Shown here in pieces: positions 12,301 through 22,360 of a stretch of 64,000 nt of DNA. The position numbers were made by a program, and so were the translations under genes. The notes below the pieces were generated by a model. The model was given only the letters and a program-made list of their open reading frames with translations. It was not told the DNA's origin and ran no database searches. Source of the stretch: Massospora cicadina (lineage: Eukaryota; Entomophthoromycota; Entomophthoromycetes; Entomophthorales; Entomophthoraceae); NCBI GenBank assembly GCA_022478985.1, contig JAKSZP010005666.1, positions 19,466-83,465 of the forward strand, read 5' to 3'. The first letter of the stretch is position 1. Each line of letters begins with the position of its first letter.

Positions 12301-12780
12301 TTTCAGGATTCTTACCCAAATTGGAGATTTGGATGCGGCAGATAAAGGGAATTGAACCCAAGCCATCAAAATTATTGGGGATAATTTCCAACGGCATTTA
12401 CAGCCTTGCTACATCAGGGATAATCCCCAACTAACTTAAAGCTCTAAAATCAGGGTTTAAACCCTATCTATGTGGCGAATGAATACAAATTAGGTAATCA
12501 TAATAGAAATTGGCTTAGTATGCATTAAGATGGATTGGGTAACCTCCCTGGTCACCCTTATAAATTTTATTTGTAAGCAAATAAACTTTGCTTTTTTCTT
12601 TTCATCAACAATAAGAAATAATTGGTATATTTAGTTTGGAATTGTCTTACCAGACAAAGTATCTGGTAAGCAACTTCTTGACTGAAAGAAGAACACAGGT
12701 ATTATTTATTGCCCTTGAGCTTTGGGTCCCCTGGCCAATAATATAAAGGGATACGTGGTGACTCACCTATGATACTGACA
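12301..12780 (+). repeat. 5' LTR of element B
   Basis: 480 bp. It starts tttcaggattc (canonical tg mutated to tt; the 3' copy has tgtcaggattc) and ends atactgaca. Confidence 0.85.
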
Positions 12781-12784
12781 AAAC

Positions 12785-12801
12785 TGGTGCTCCCTGACAG
12801 G
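12785..12801 (+). other. Primer-binding site of element B
   Basis: TGGTGCTCCCTGACAGG, 4 nt after the LTR end. Confidence 0.75.
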
Positions 12802-12869
12802 TACACCCCTAGTTATGGTGAAAAAAAAAATAAACAAAAAATAATGAACTAAAACAATTTGGCATTTTA

Positions 12870-14703
12870 TCTCCTACAAGATCAAGAACACCTTAAACTC
12901 TTGACTAATTTATTTGCTATGATGCATGGTATGGAGCAATAAATACTCACTTTTGAGCAACACCAACTTGAACTTTGAGATGCAACTACCAAGATCAAAA
13001 GCGAAATTTGGCTATTATCCCCTCTAGTTGCCACCAAATTGGTCCTTCATGCCACCCATGACTGGGTAGACTCAATTATTGAGGATATTAACACCTTACA
13101 AAAAAAGTGGACGCCCTCCATCCTTACGAAACATCCAGCAATACCAGTTCCTCTTTAGGTGAAAACGTCCCCCCAATTTCAATTCACATTGTTCAGCCTA
13201 TAACACCTTAGTGGCACATTAAGATATTCATTCAAAGAGAATTACATCCAAGATGAAGGGAGCATCTTCTCTTTCTTATTCTGTTATGAAAGTGCTATAG
13301 TGGAAGCCACTGGCACCCAACGTCTCAAATATCTAACTAACTATCTTAATCACTCTCGCCACCTTGGGTTCTGCTTGCTTAACTCTGGGGATTTTGAATT
13401 TGGGGCGTTGTAAGAGGTAATCTTTTGCACTGATTTTACACTAACCAGCTTTGCTTAAACTTCCTGAGAGAGCTGTAAACTTGACACTCACGCACCAAAT
13501 GTGTCTTCTTTAAGATTAATCCTGAGTATGATGGAATCTTCACTTGACCCAATGGAGCTTATCTCGACCTCCTTCCTTGCAAGCCTAACCTTATAGGAGT
13601 CCTTCTCAAAACGAGTGTCTTCAATTGTAGTATACTCAAGGCTGGTTACTTGCAGTCACTACTTTTCACTTAGTAAATTTAAAAAGCCAAATAAAGAAAA
13701 AACTTAAGATTCTGTGAGATGGACTTTTTATTTAAGATAAAAACTTAGTATTTTTATACTAAATACTAAATAATCGGGATGTAAAATAAATTGAGGGTTA
13801 AATTGAATAGTGGATTGGGAAAATATTGTTTCTTCTTCAGGAACCTTAGTGCAGTCTCTTCTTCAATTTATTTCTCTCTTGAGCACTCATTTTCTCAAGT
13901 TACTGAATTTTGCACTGCAGCTGTGTGTGGAGCCCACAGTATCAGAGTCATCAGCACTGTAGCTTCTGTGAGCTTCGGTGGAGCCCAAATTTTCATTACC
14001 ATCAGTGGACTTAATTTCCTGGTTGATTTATGACACCGTTTTTCTTTCATTTTGATTGTTTTCCTTTTTGGTGAACCGTTCTACACCTAAATTGTTCTTT
14101 TCCTTATTGACGTTAATCAGTTAACTATTTCCTTTTTAAGAGCATATCTCTTTGATGATTGGATTGTTTGTCATTTCATTTATGACATTATTGCTATCTC
14201 CACTATTGCGACCAATTCGATTTGGAATATCACCATTTTCAGAGCTTACTCATTTTGTGTTAATAATTCTCGTGATTTGACTTAAAATTTCCTTGATCCT
14301 ACCAGAGGTCAATGATCTATCAATTTCACGGTGCACCAAATCTGTGACAGTTGCATAGCTCAAGACAATATGGTGCCTCACCTAACGCATTTACAGACTT
14401 GGGATAACGCCAAGACTACCTTACTTCAGGAATTTGGAAGCGACCTAACATTATCCAACCAAAAGCAAACTTTTATGGGTATAAGCCTTAATCATGGAGA
14501 AAGCTACAGAGTTTGCTTATCTTTATTACCTTAAAGCTCAAAAGTTTTTCACAAGAAAACATCTTACTTTAGATGAAGCTATAACTGCTTCGTTTTCAGC
14601 GTTTAAAAATATGCCTAACATTCTCCTTTATCCTAAAACGCTGAACTCTAATCAATTGGTTCTCATCATAACAAAAGCTATTTTGGAGATTCTGGCCAAC
14701 TAA
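12870..14703 (+). pseudogene. Element B gag remnant, interrupted
   Basis: Part 1 (about 12900-13345) reads EQHQLEL.DATTKIKSEI and later GSIFSFLFCYESAIVEATGT, colinear with element E gag (EQHQLEL.DITINIKNEM and GEVSIFCFLYCNKSIISGAT). Part 2 (about 14340-14703) gives CIAQDNMVPHLTHLQTWDN and LTLDEAITASFSAFKN, again matching E (QDIMVHYL and LTLDDAVTASLFAFKI). Between them lies about 1 kb of foreign sequence. A TGC..TGC zinc-like fragment follows near 14795. Gag assembles the particle; this copy is dead. Confidence 0.7.
13346..14340. other. Unidentified ~1 kb insertion in B gag
   Basis: Sequence absent from the homologous gag of element E. The flanks ctatcttaatcac (left) and ctatcaatttcac (right) match at 10 of 13 positions and may be a target duplication. 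It contains aaataaagaaaaaac near 13690 and an 80-codon open stretch at 13791-14033 with no recognisable family. No LTR, tRNA boxes or RT seen. Confidence 0.4.
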
Positions 14704-15239
14704 TTAAACTACTGGGACCACTCATTTTTGTATTAATAACAAGCCTTGGACTCAAGTGCTAGCGGTTACACCCCAAGTTGCCTACACTTAAATATACTGC
14801 ACCCATTGCAAGAAAACCACTACACTGTAGACTTTTGCTGCGTTCTTCAATATAAGTCAGCAAAAGATCAGTCAGTATAGGGCAAGAAGCTCCCTATGCT
14901 GACGGAAATCAAGTGCCTCAAGACTCTTATACCAGCTCTAAATCTATCCCAAGCACTTCAGGCTGTTTTGAGTTAGCTATTTCTGAAAAATTTTACGTAC
15001 CTCTTTCTATTCAACAAAATATAAATCTCTAGCTTTTTTACTTGTATGTTGGGAAGTTAACCAAACAAAGTCTGGCGGCTAGCTCTTCTATGGAAAGCCA
15101 AACACAGGAAGGTAAAACTTTAAAATTTATTGAACAGCCCCAAACTTGGCCACAGCAGAATCCTCCGCTGGCTTCACCACAAATGTCTAATGGCAGTTTA
15201 CTTGCTGTTAATTCCCAGTTAAGAATTTTGGTGGTTTGA

Positions 15240-15540
15240 GTAGAGGTAGTTATACATAAGGTTAAAGTACTGGCAAAAATTGACACTGGTTCCCTGGTCA
15301 GCGTTATTTCCTCCTGACTTATCCAAAAGATAAAAATGGCTCCCAACTTGATTCACAAATCTAAATATGGGACATCTGGTAATCAGTCAACTAAGGCGAT
15401 AGGAGCATATTCTGCTTTATTCCTTCAATTTAGCAACTTTCTAATTACTGCCCCAGCCATTGCATTAGAAAATGATACTTATAAGTTAATTATTGGGGTC
15501 CAAATGATGTAGGAGTTTAACTGCATCATCAACCACAAGG
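15240..15540 (+). pseudogene. Element B aspartic protease remnant
   Basis: Reads VKVLAKIDTGSLVSVIS with the catalytic DTG intact at 15282-15290, then IKMAPNLIHKSKYGTSG and APAIALENDTYKLIIGVQMM. It parallels the E protease almost residue for residue. Stops occur inside the domain. It would mature Gag-Pol. Confidence 0.75.
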
Positions 15541-16049
15541 AAAAAACCTGTCCCTAATAGGGTAGTGGATCATATTAATATTTTAACTCCCATCAAAAGT
15601 AAATGAGCCCCCAAAAAACGGACATGTCTCCTGAATATCCATCCTCCATTTGCAAAGTCGAATACCAAGTCCCAGGGGGAAAACTAAGTTACCCCAGAGG
15701 CAGTGGATGCCAAAGATGGGATTCCTCTATATGCCCCACATCCTATCACAATATTCTCTCACTCACAAGGTGTTGTGGATATGGGGATCCAGATTTTCAT
15801 CCCTCCTAATTAAATCTTGGAGTTAAGTGGACACCCAAACCCTTCCATCAAGGAAGCGTTGACCTGCCTGGGGATTTTGATCCTGCCTACGAGAATTATA
15901 TATCTATTCTATTAGGGAACTTAACTGAAACCCTACAAGTCCCTTGGCATGCCCCCACTGCTTATGTAAAACATTTCCCATTGAGAATATTGCTGATGTG
16001 GGTTGTTTTGGATTGTTACAGGATTTATGATTTGATACCCTACCTACCA

Positions 16050-17400
16050 TAGCTCTGGTTGAAAGTAGAATTGGGGGCAATCTCACCACTAAATTAATGA
16101 CAGAATGTCAAAGACCTCCTTGGGGTATGGCGATATTTTCCCTCAGGACTAAGCGACTATGGGAAAATGTCCAAGGTAATTCAATAAATTGAGATGAAGG
16201 CTCACCCCCATTCAAATCCTGACCATACAGAAAATCTAAAGTGGAGGAAGCTCAAGTGGCCTTAGAGTTACAGAAACCGTTGAAAGCCAGTTTATTATTA
16301 CTTTTCTAAAAGACCATGGGTTTCCCCACTATTATTAATTCAGAAGAAGGATGGTGGCCACTATGTTATCTTGGATTATTGCCACCTAAATTCTATCACG
16401 TGAAAAGACAGCTATCCATTGCCACATATAGATTATATCTTACACTTGATGTCAGAGTCCCACTATTTCTCAGCCATGGATCTCGCCAGTGAATACTGGC
16501 AAGTAGACTTGTCACCAGAAGATCGTAGAAATACGCTCTCATCACAAGTGAAGGACTAAGCCCAATCAAATGCCGCAGGGGTTGTGTAATGCCCCTGCTA
16601 CCTTCTAACGCACTATGGGCGGACTACTAGGCGATCTAAAACGCTCCAGCGTGTTAGCCTATCTTGACAATATTAAAATTTTTTGAGAACTTTTACTGAA
16701 CATCTAGATCACCTCAGGAAAGTCTTTCAGAGATTATGGCAATTGTTGTTAAAACTAAAGCCATTGAAATGCTCTTTCTATCAAGTTGAGAAAGATTTTT
16801 TGGTCATAAGGTAAAAAAGCTAGAATATCCCCAATGGATGACTAGGTCTTGGCCATTTCTAAGATGGCTTTCTAAATCTCTATGAGATGTACAAGTTTTC
16901 TTAGGAATGGTGGGATATTATTGGCAATCTATCCCCCCTTTGCAGACACCTCTGATCCTCTGGTATATCTACTGAAGAAAAGGATACCCTTTCAATGAAA
17001 AAAGAGCAACAGCAGGACTTTGATCTGCTATGCATCTTTCTCCCATTCTCCAGTACATATTCACCCACATTTTAATTAACCCTTTCTCCTCTTTATCAAT
17101 GCTAGAAATATTGTCATCGGAGCTATACTATCTCAGCATGATGAAACTTAGTGGCCATTCTATCGCCTACTACAGCAAGACCTTATCCAAAGCCAAACGC
17201 AATTATAGCATTATGGAATGAGAATGGTTGGTGGTCCTTCTGTCTATTAAGAACTTCTGACCTTAATTATATGGAGGAAATTTTACCATCAAACCAAAAA
17301 TGCTTCCTTAAGATGGCTACAGAAAATTAAGGACCCTGATGGAAGATTAGCCTGATGAGCGTTAAGACTTCAAACTATGTCTTTTCTATTATCCACTGAC
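16050..17400 (+). pseudogene. Element B reverse transcriptase / RNase H remnant
   Basis: Frames give FSAMDLA.EYWQVDLSPED (RT motif A region, about 16465-16520), FKMPQGLCNAP-like motif B near 16565, and the catalytic box as AYLDNIKIF at 16657-16680: YLDD is YLDN (gac aat). RNase H is seen at 17160-17220 as GHSIAYYSKTLSKAKRNYSI followed by an E near the ME(c/w)L position. Many stops. Copying of element RNA would be abolished. Confidence 0.75.
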
Positions 17401-17599
17401 TAGGGCCTATACACCAAAATGCGGATTGCCTATCTCAGCTTCCCATACTAAATTTAACAGACCCTGAAGAGGATAAATTATATGACCTCATAACCCAACA
17501 GCTTTTATGGAAGGATGAACCCCTGACCCTTCAAAAGGAATTAGTGAAAAAATCAGCAAATCTAAGTCAAAAATGGCCAATTGTACAAACTTATGTATA

Positions 17600-18150
17600 A
17601 AAAGTGAGTGCCCTATGTACGACCTTTGGCTCAAACTAACGTCATATTATAGGGACATTGGCAAGTCAGCCATGGGGAATCTGTAAAATCTACCAGTGGC
17701 TTAAAACTCAATGTTATTGGGAAGGAAGCTTGTTTCAAAAAGGTTGTATTAGAGTCCTCCCTGGTATGCAATAGTCAGGCTGTACCTAATCTTCAATTCA
17801 ACATCCGGTGGTTCCCCTTTGGAAACCACTTCCATACTATTAGTAATGATGTTATATGACCTCTCCCTTGTGCCTCTAACGGTCATCAGTTTCTCCTTCT
17901 ATCTGTGGTATTTAATTAAGTGGATTGAAGCTGTGTCACTACCATCTGCTTTGGAAAAGGCTACTGACATATTTTTATATAATTGGATTATCACCCAGCA
18001 TGGGTGCCCTAATATAATTCTCTCCAATAATGTCAAAACTTCCAATCATCACTGGTGAATGATTTAGCCAAACTGATGGGATCTACCCAGGCAATTTCCA
18101 CTCCTTACCATCCTGCAACCAATGGAATGGTAGTGCGGGTTGATAGTACC
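17600..18150 (+). pseudogene. Element B integrase remnant, 5' part
   Basis: After an eroded zinc region, the core reads NGHQFLLLSVV (strand following the first Asp, near 17880), then TQHGCPNIILSNNVK at about 17995-18033, where the second catalytic Asp is Asn (expected SDNG), and HPATNGMVVRV near 18112-18140, where the catalytic Glu of NG.VERVN is Val. It is cut at 18150 by element C. Two of three DDE residues are lost. Confidence 0.75.
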
Positions 18151-19414
18151 TGTTGGGTTTTTGCCCATATTCCCAGTCTTCTAGATTACCTGGTATTGCT
18201 AGGGGAAAAATTCCCTATGATGAACAGAATCAGAAATCAGTTGGCCCGAGTTTCAAAGGAACCACTCAGGGGATTTTGAGATATTTGCCTGGTCATATCC
18301 GTCAGGGATCAATCTGGATGAATACTTAAGATCACATTGAGCGGAGTTGATGACAAAATAGGGGCATCTGATAGTGATTAACTATCAGGTGTACTGATTG
18401 GGATTGGTCAGGTTTCATCACCAACTGATTGGTAAAGAATAGTAAGTTGTAAGGTGAGTGATGCTGCCTGCAACTAGTGAATCGATCAGTTGGTGAGTGA
18501 CCTGCCATAATGGGTAATAAGTCCCATTACCTAAGCAGGTCGCTAGCCAATTATTGTTGGTTCGCTTAGATTGTGAGAAAAACGTTTGGGACACATTTTC
18601 TGACTATTTCCATTTGAGGTCTCGAGGATGTCCAATGACAGAATCCTAGCCAGGATGGGGAAGACCATCGCTGCCAAGACAAAGATGGGTGATTCAACAG
18701 CGACAGCTGCCATTTCATTGAAGAGGTGTCAACTGATGGTTAGACAGCATAATCCCCCACTATATAATTCCCTAGGATTTACTATAAGAAAAAACATTAA
18801 AAACATTATCAATTTGGTGTATAGTTAGACTATCAGCTTCTATTGTGTTGTTCTATCTCAAGGATATTATTGCAGAGGGCAATAATTGAAAGACTCTCAA
18901 AGAGAAGAGTAAAGATCCAAGTGGGGATCTAGACTAGGAGAAACCACAATCAGGGATAGCTGCTGACTGTGTGTTGGGCTGAGAGAGACTGTCACCAGGG
19001 TATCTTAGCAAAGATTGGGTGGACAAGAGTATAGGGAACAAATCCCTATGAGTGCGACTTCAAGAGTATTTAATCATAAATACTGGCCAAGCGTTGGGCC
19101 AAATTATAGTTCAATCTCAACTATGGATAATAGTCTCCATACTATTATCAATTAATAAAGGGTGGTCAGCCAAGCGGGTAAAACTGCTTCCACCCCTAGT
19201 GCAGGTTTTGAGTTCGAAAACTGTACTGGCTAGAAAAATTCTTGGTGTGATATATTTGTCCCAAGGTCAACCCACCTCAAATAATTATTATATACTATTA
19301 TCAATTAATAATAAATACTATACAACGCAACGAAGTGCACAAGGAAACTGAACCTGTTCTGTAAAAAGGTTACTGGGTTGCCAGCCAATAATCAACCCAA
19401 AGTAAATTTTTACA
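18151..19414 (+). repeat. 5' LTR of element C (carrying a SINE)
   Basis: Starts tgttgggtttttgcccat and ends tttttaca. It is 1264 bp against 1110 bp for the 3' copy; the difference is accounted for by a 135-bp SINE plus its 18-bp duplication at 19140-19310. Confidence 0.9.
19158..19292 (+). mobile_element. tRNA-derived SINE
   Basis: 135-bp insertion between two identical 18-bp copies of tactattatcaattaata (19140-19157 and 19293-19310); the empty site is preserved in the 3' LTR near 25780. The 5' part has an A-box-like GTCAGCCAAGCGGGTA, and gtttt-gagttcg-aaaac at 19206-19222 forms a perfect T-arm (5-bp stem, 7-nt loop) containing the B-box core GTTCGA. The 3' end is AT-rich (ataattattata). This is a pol III-type SINE mobilised by a LINE. 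The parental tRNA is not identified. Confidence 0.85.
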
Positions 19415-19417
19415 AGT

Positions 19418-19435
19418 TGGTGCTCACTTCAGGGG
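19418..19435 (+). other. Primer-binding site of element C
   Basis: TGGTGCTCACTTCAGGGG, 3 nt after the LTR end. Confidence 0.75.
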
Positions 19436-19439
19436 TAGT

Positions 19440-20990
19440 TGAGTTGAATAATATAGAAAATGATGTTCTATGAAGATGTTTTCAATTTTGGAAATAAGTT
19501 ACTGAAGGAATTAAAGAAGATAGAAATTGAAGAGGATCACATTCAGTGGTGTTCACCCAGCTCAGCAGTGGAGCTCTGAGTGAAGCAAACTGAAGATACT
19601 CAAGTTCAGGAAAAAAGGACTTGCAGCCTAGATATGGAACTATCTAGTGCTGCAAGGAAACCTTTTCCACCCAACATATACTTGAAATGAAGAGTATCAG
19701 CAGGGCCAACTTGGGTTGGAATTGGGCCCGATGGAAATAGTCCCAAGAGTTAGCAGGGCCAACTTGTGTTGGAATTGGGCCCTCTGGAAATAGACCTGAG
19801 GAACAGCAGGATCAACTCAGGTTGAAATTGGGTCCGCTTTAAATGGTCTTGAGGAGTGAGTGTTTAGATGAGGCATTGGACGAAATTAAGAAGCAATAAA
19901 TCTGGAGAATTGGATTGCCATACCAATGAAGAGATGAAGTCAAAATAGGAAATGATTAATCCAAGATAGTGGAGTAAATAGTTGAATTAATAACACTCAA
20001 CCACTGATAAGAAGCTACTGGAGACAAATTCATCAATTCAGGAGAAATTGAATGAAGCTAATGAGGCCAGAACAACCTGTGTAATTAAGGATAGCCATGA
20101 AGGGGGAAAATCGTTTTCAGGAGAAAAACAATCTATCCAATCAGATGAAAGTGTTGGCTGGTGAGATACAAAGATCCAAAAGCATCAGTTGCCAAATATG
20201 AGATGAAATTAGGGCCTGTTGGACGAATTTCCAGTCGGGATTAAAGGCTTAATTTAAGAGAATTGCCCAAAGTTGGCAAGTATGGCCTATACGTGAAGAG
20301 ACAGCGCTGCTGGTCATATAGGGAGAAAGGTCAATACTAATAAGAAGTATTGAGCCTAAGAGAAAATAGTTGCAATGTTCCCAGCGGACCTCTGAACCAT
20401 TAAATGGTTATGTCCTGAGATTTTAGTTAAGTCCTAGAAGAGGACCACTGAACCAAATGGTTGGTTAAATTTTATAAGAATAAGATTTTAAACTATGATA
20501 ACTGGTAGGTTTAAGTACCCAAGACCCAGTTTGGTTGAAGAGGAAAAGAAGGATCTCTGAGCCTTTTGTAGGTTGCAAGTCCCATTGCAAAAGAAAATTA
20601 CAAAAAATATACAAAATATTAAAATATTGATTTTTATGGTCTATGAGTTTTAGACCTAAGAAGCAACAAGAAGTCCCGACGGCCAAATGGAGAAAATTCC
20701 ACCCTCAATGAGATGAAATTATTGTCTGAGGTAGCTAAAAGTATCAAACTATTAGTTGATTAAGAACAACTTGCTGATCTGTTGGAAGGCCAGCAAGAGG
20801 AGGTATTTGAATTTTTGAAAGGTATCGGAGAGTATTCACAAAAAAAATGACCAGGATTTGGGATACACAAGAAGTGATTCACAAGGTCAATACTGGAGAA
20901 AATCTGCTGATCCAGATGAAATGAGATTGCCAGCATGAGTGCCAAGAGTATCAATCTAATAAAAGATTTATTTGGGACTTCATTCAAATA
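19440..20990 (+). pseudogene. Element C gag region, heavily decayed
   Basis: Occupies the gag position after the PBS, but no frame longer than a few dozen codons survives and no zinc knuckle is visible. It contains three tandem 53-bp units at 19700-19858. A segment at 20385-20540 recurs after the integrase at about 22740-22900. Confidence 0.4.
19700..19858 (+). repeat. Three tandem 53-bp repeats in element C
   Basis: Units begin at 19700, 19753 and 19806, each starting gcagg(g/a)(c/t)caact and containing ttg(g/a)aattggg(c/t)cc. Units 1 and 2 are nearly identical; unit 3 is more diverged. Confidence 0.85.
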
Positions 20991-21450
20991 GCTGAGCCAT
21001 TATTCCATTAAGAAAGGATCCAAAAAAGTATTTGTATGGAAATGAAGAGGCCCAGGACTCCTTTGATGAGTTATGCTGGTATTTGATAGATTTGCTGATT
21101 CTGAAATATCTGAATTTTGATTGGAAGTTTATTATTCAAACTGATGCTTAGTTGACGGTGAGTGATGCTTTACTGAGCCAAGTAGACGAACTTGGAAATG
21201 AACATACAGTGGCATATGTGAGCTGGACACTCTCAGCCGCTGAGAGGAACTACACCATGACTGAGCGGGAATGCCTTGCAGTCATATACACATGCAAGCA
21301 TTTTCAGGTTTGCATCCATGAAATGCACTTTAAGGTAGTAACGGACCACTCTTTGCTGCGTTGGCTACACAATCTAAGAGAACCGGAAGGATGACTTGCC
21401 CAATGTACACTTAAGCTTCAGGCTTATGGTTATGAGATAGTCCACTAAGT
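20991..21450 (+). pseudogene. Element C RT C-terminus and RNase H
   Basis: From about 21030 the frame reads NEEAQDSFDELCWYLIDLLI (RT connection region) and KFIIQTDA. An open segment at 21152-21394 gives DALLSQVDELGNEHTVAYVS, then NYTMTERECLAVIYTCKHF and FKVVTDHSLLRWLHNLREPE. These are RNase H motifs: the D of TDA, the E of TERECLA and the D of VTDHSLL are all present. It is the best-preserved catalytic domain in C. The finger and palm part of RT is absent upstream. Confidence 0.85.
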
Positions 21451-21689
21451 GGGAACTTCTCGCCAGAAAGTGGATGGCTTATTGTGGTTGCCAATGGTCC
21501 AGTTGGTATACCCGCAGGTGGATGAGTTATTCCAGAGAATGATTGAAGGAAAATTGGGGATGAGCCCTGAGAAATCCAAGGTGTGCTTCGAAAAGCAATG
21601 GAAAACATCAAGACTATGGATGGACAAGTATTCAAGATGATCAATGGGAAGCAGCTATTATTCACAAAACTGTTGAAAAGAGCAGCGAT

Positions 21690-22360
21690 AGTACAAGCAG
21701 CTCACAAGGTTGTTGGGCATGGAGGCCTGAGGAAAACAACCGACCATATTCGACAGTTTTAATACTGGGAATCAATCAACTATGATGTTTTGGATCATCT
21801 GGCTTGTTGTGTGGTGTGCCAGCTGCACAAACCACATAAAATACAACTGGATACTGACTGGTCCGCCCTGGATTCACCTGGAACATGGTGCCCATTGACA
21901 TGATGGGACCGCTGATGATGAGCACAGGGGGAATCAAGTACATCATGGTTGCCATTGACCATCTGACGAGATGGGTCTAGATGAAGGCCCTAACCAGAGT
22001 AGACACTACCAGTACTGCGAGGTTCATCTGAGATAAAGTGGTATACTGGCATGGATGTCTGAAGGTTCTGCTGAGTGACAATGGGACCAACTTCACATCT
22101 CATGTGATCCCGAGGTTAAATGAAATTTTGGGATCTGAGGAGTTATTTCAGTAACATACTGGCTGGAGATGAACATACTAGTAGAATGGGTCAATGGGAT
22201 GCTAGCCATGATGCTGAGGAAGCTAGTCGCAGGGAGAACAGCTGCATGGGGAATGTACCTGAGTTTGGTGACATTTGCCTACAACATTAGTCATAATATG
22301 GCGATGGGAAAGACGCCATTTGAATTATTATACAAAAGAAAGGCCGCGTTGTAACCAATT
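21690..22360 (+). pseudogene. Element C integrase
   Basis: An H2C2 zinc domain is seen as HKVVGHGGLRKTTDHIRQF and LACCVVCQLHKPHK (21700-21840). The core follows as PIDMMGPL, with the first Asp (about 21895), TRW, then KVLLSDNGTNFTSHV (second Asp, about 22065-22110) and VEWVNGMLAMMLRKLV (22178-22230, catalytic Glu retained in VEWVN), then FAYNISHNMAMGKTPFELLY. Frameshifts near 21900 and 22160. The closest relative in the window is element D integrase. Confidence 0.85.

Noticed and set aside
12301..12345. C-terminal 15 residues of the A gag frame
   Set aside because: They are translated from the inserted B LTR, not from gag.
19158..19292. A functional tRNA gene
   Set aside because: Only the T-arm and A-box-like region are convincing. 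The acceptor stem does not close, and the 18-bp flanking duplication and AT tail mark it as a SINE.
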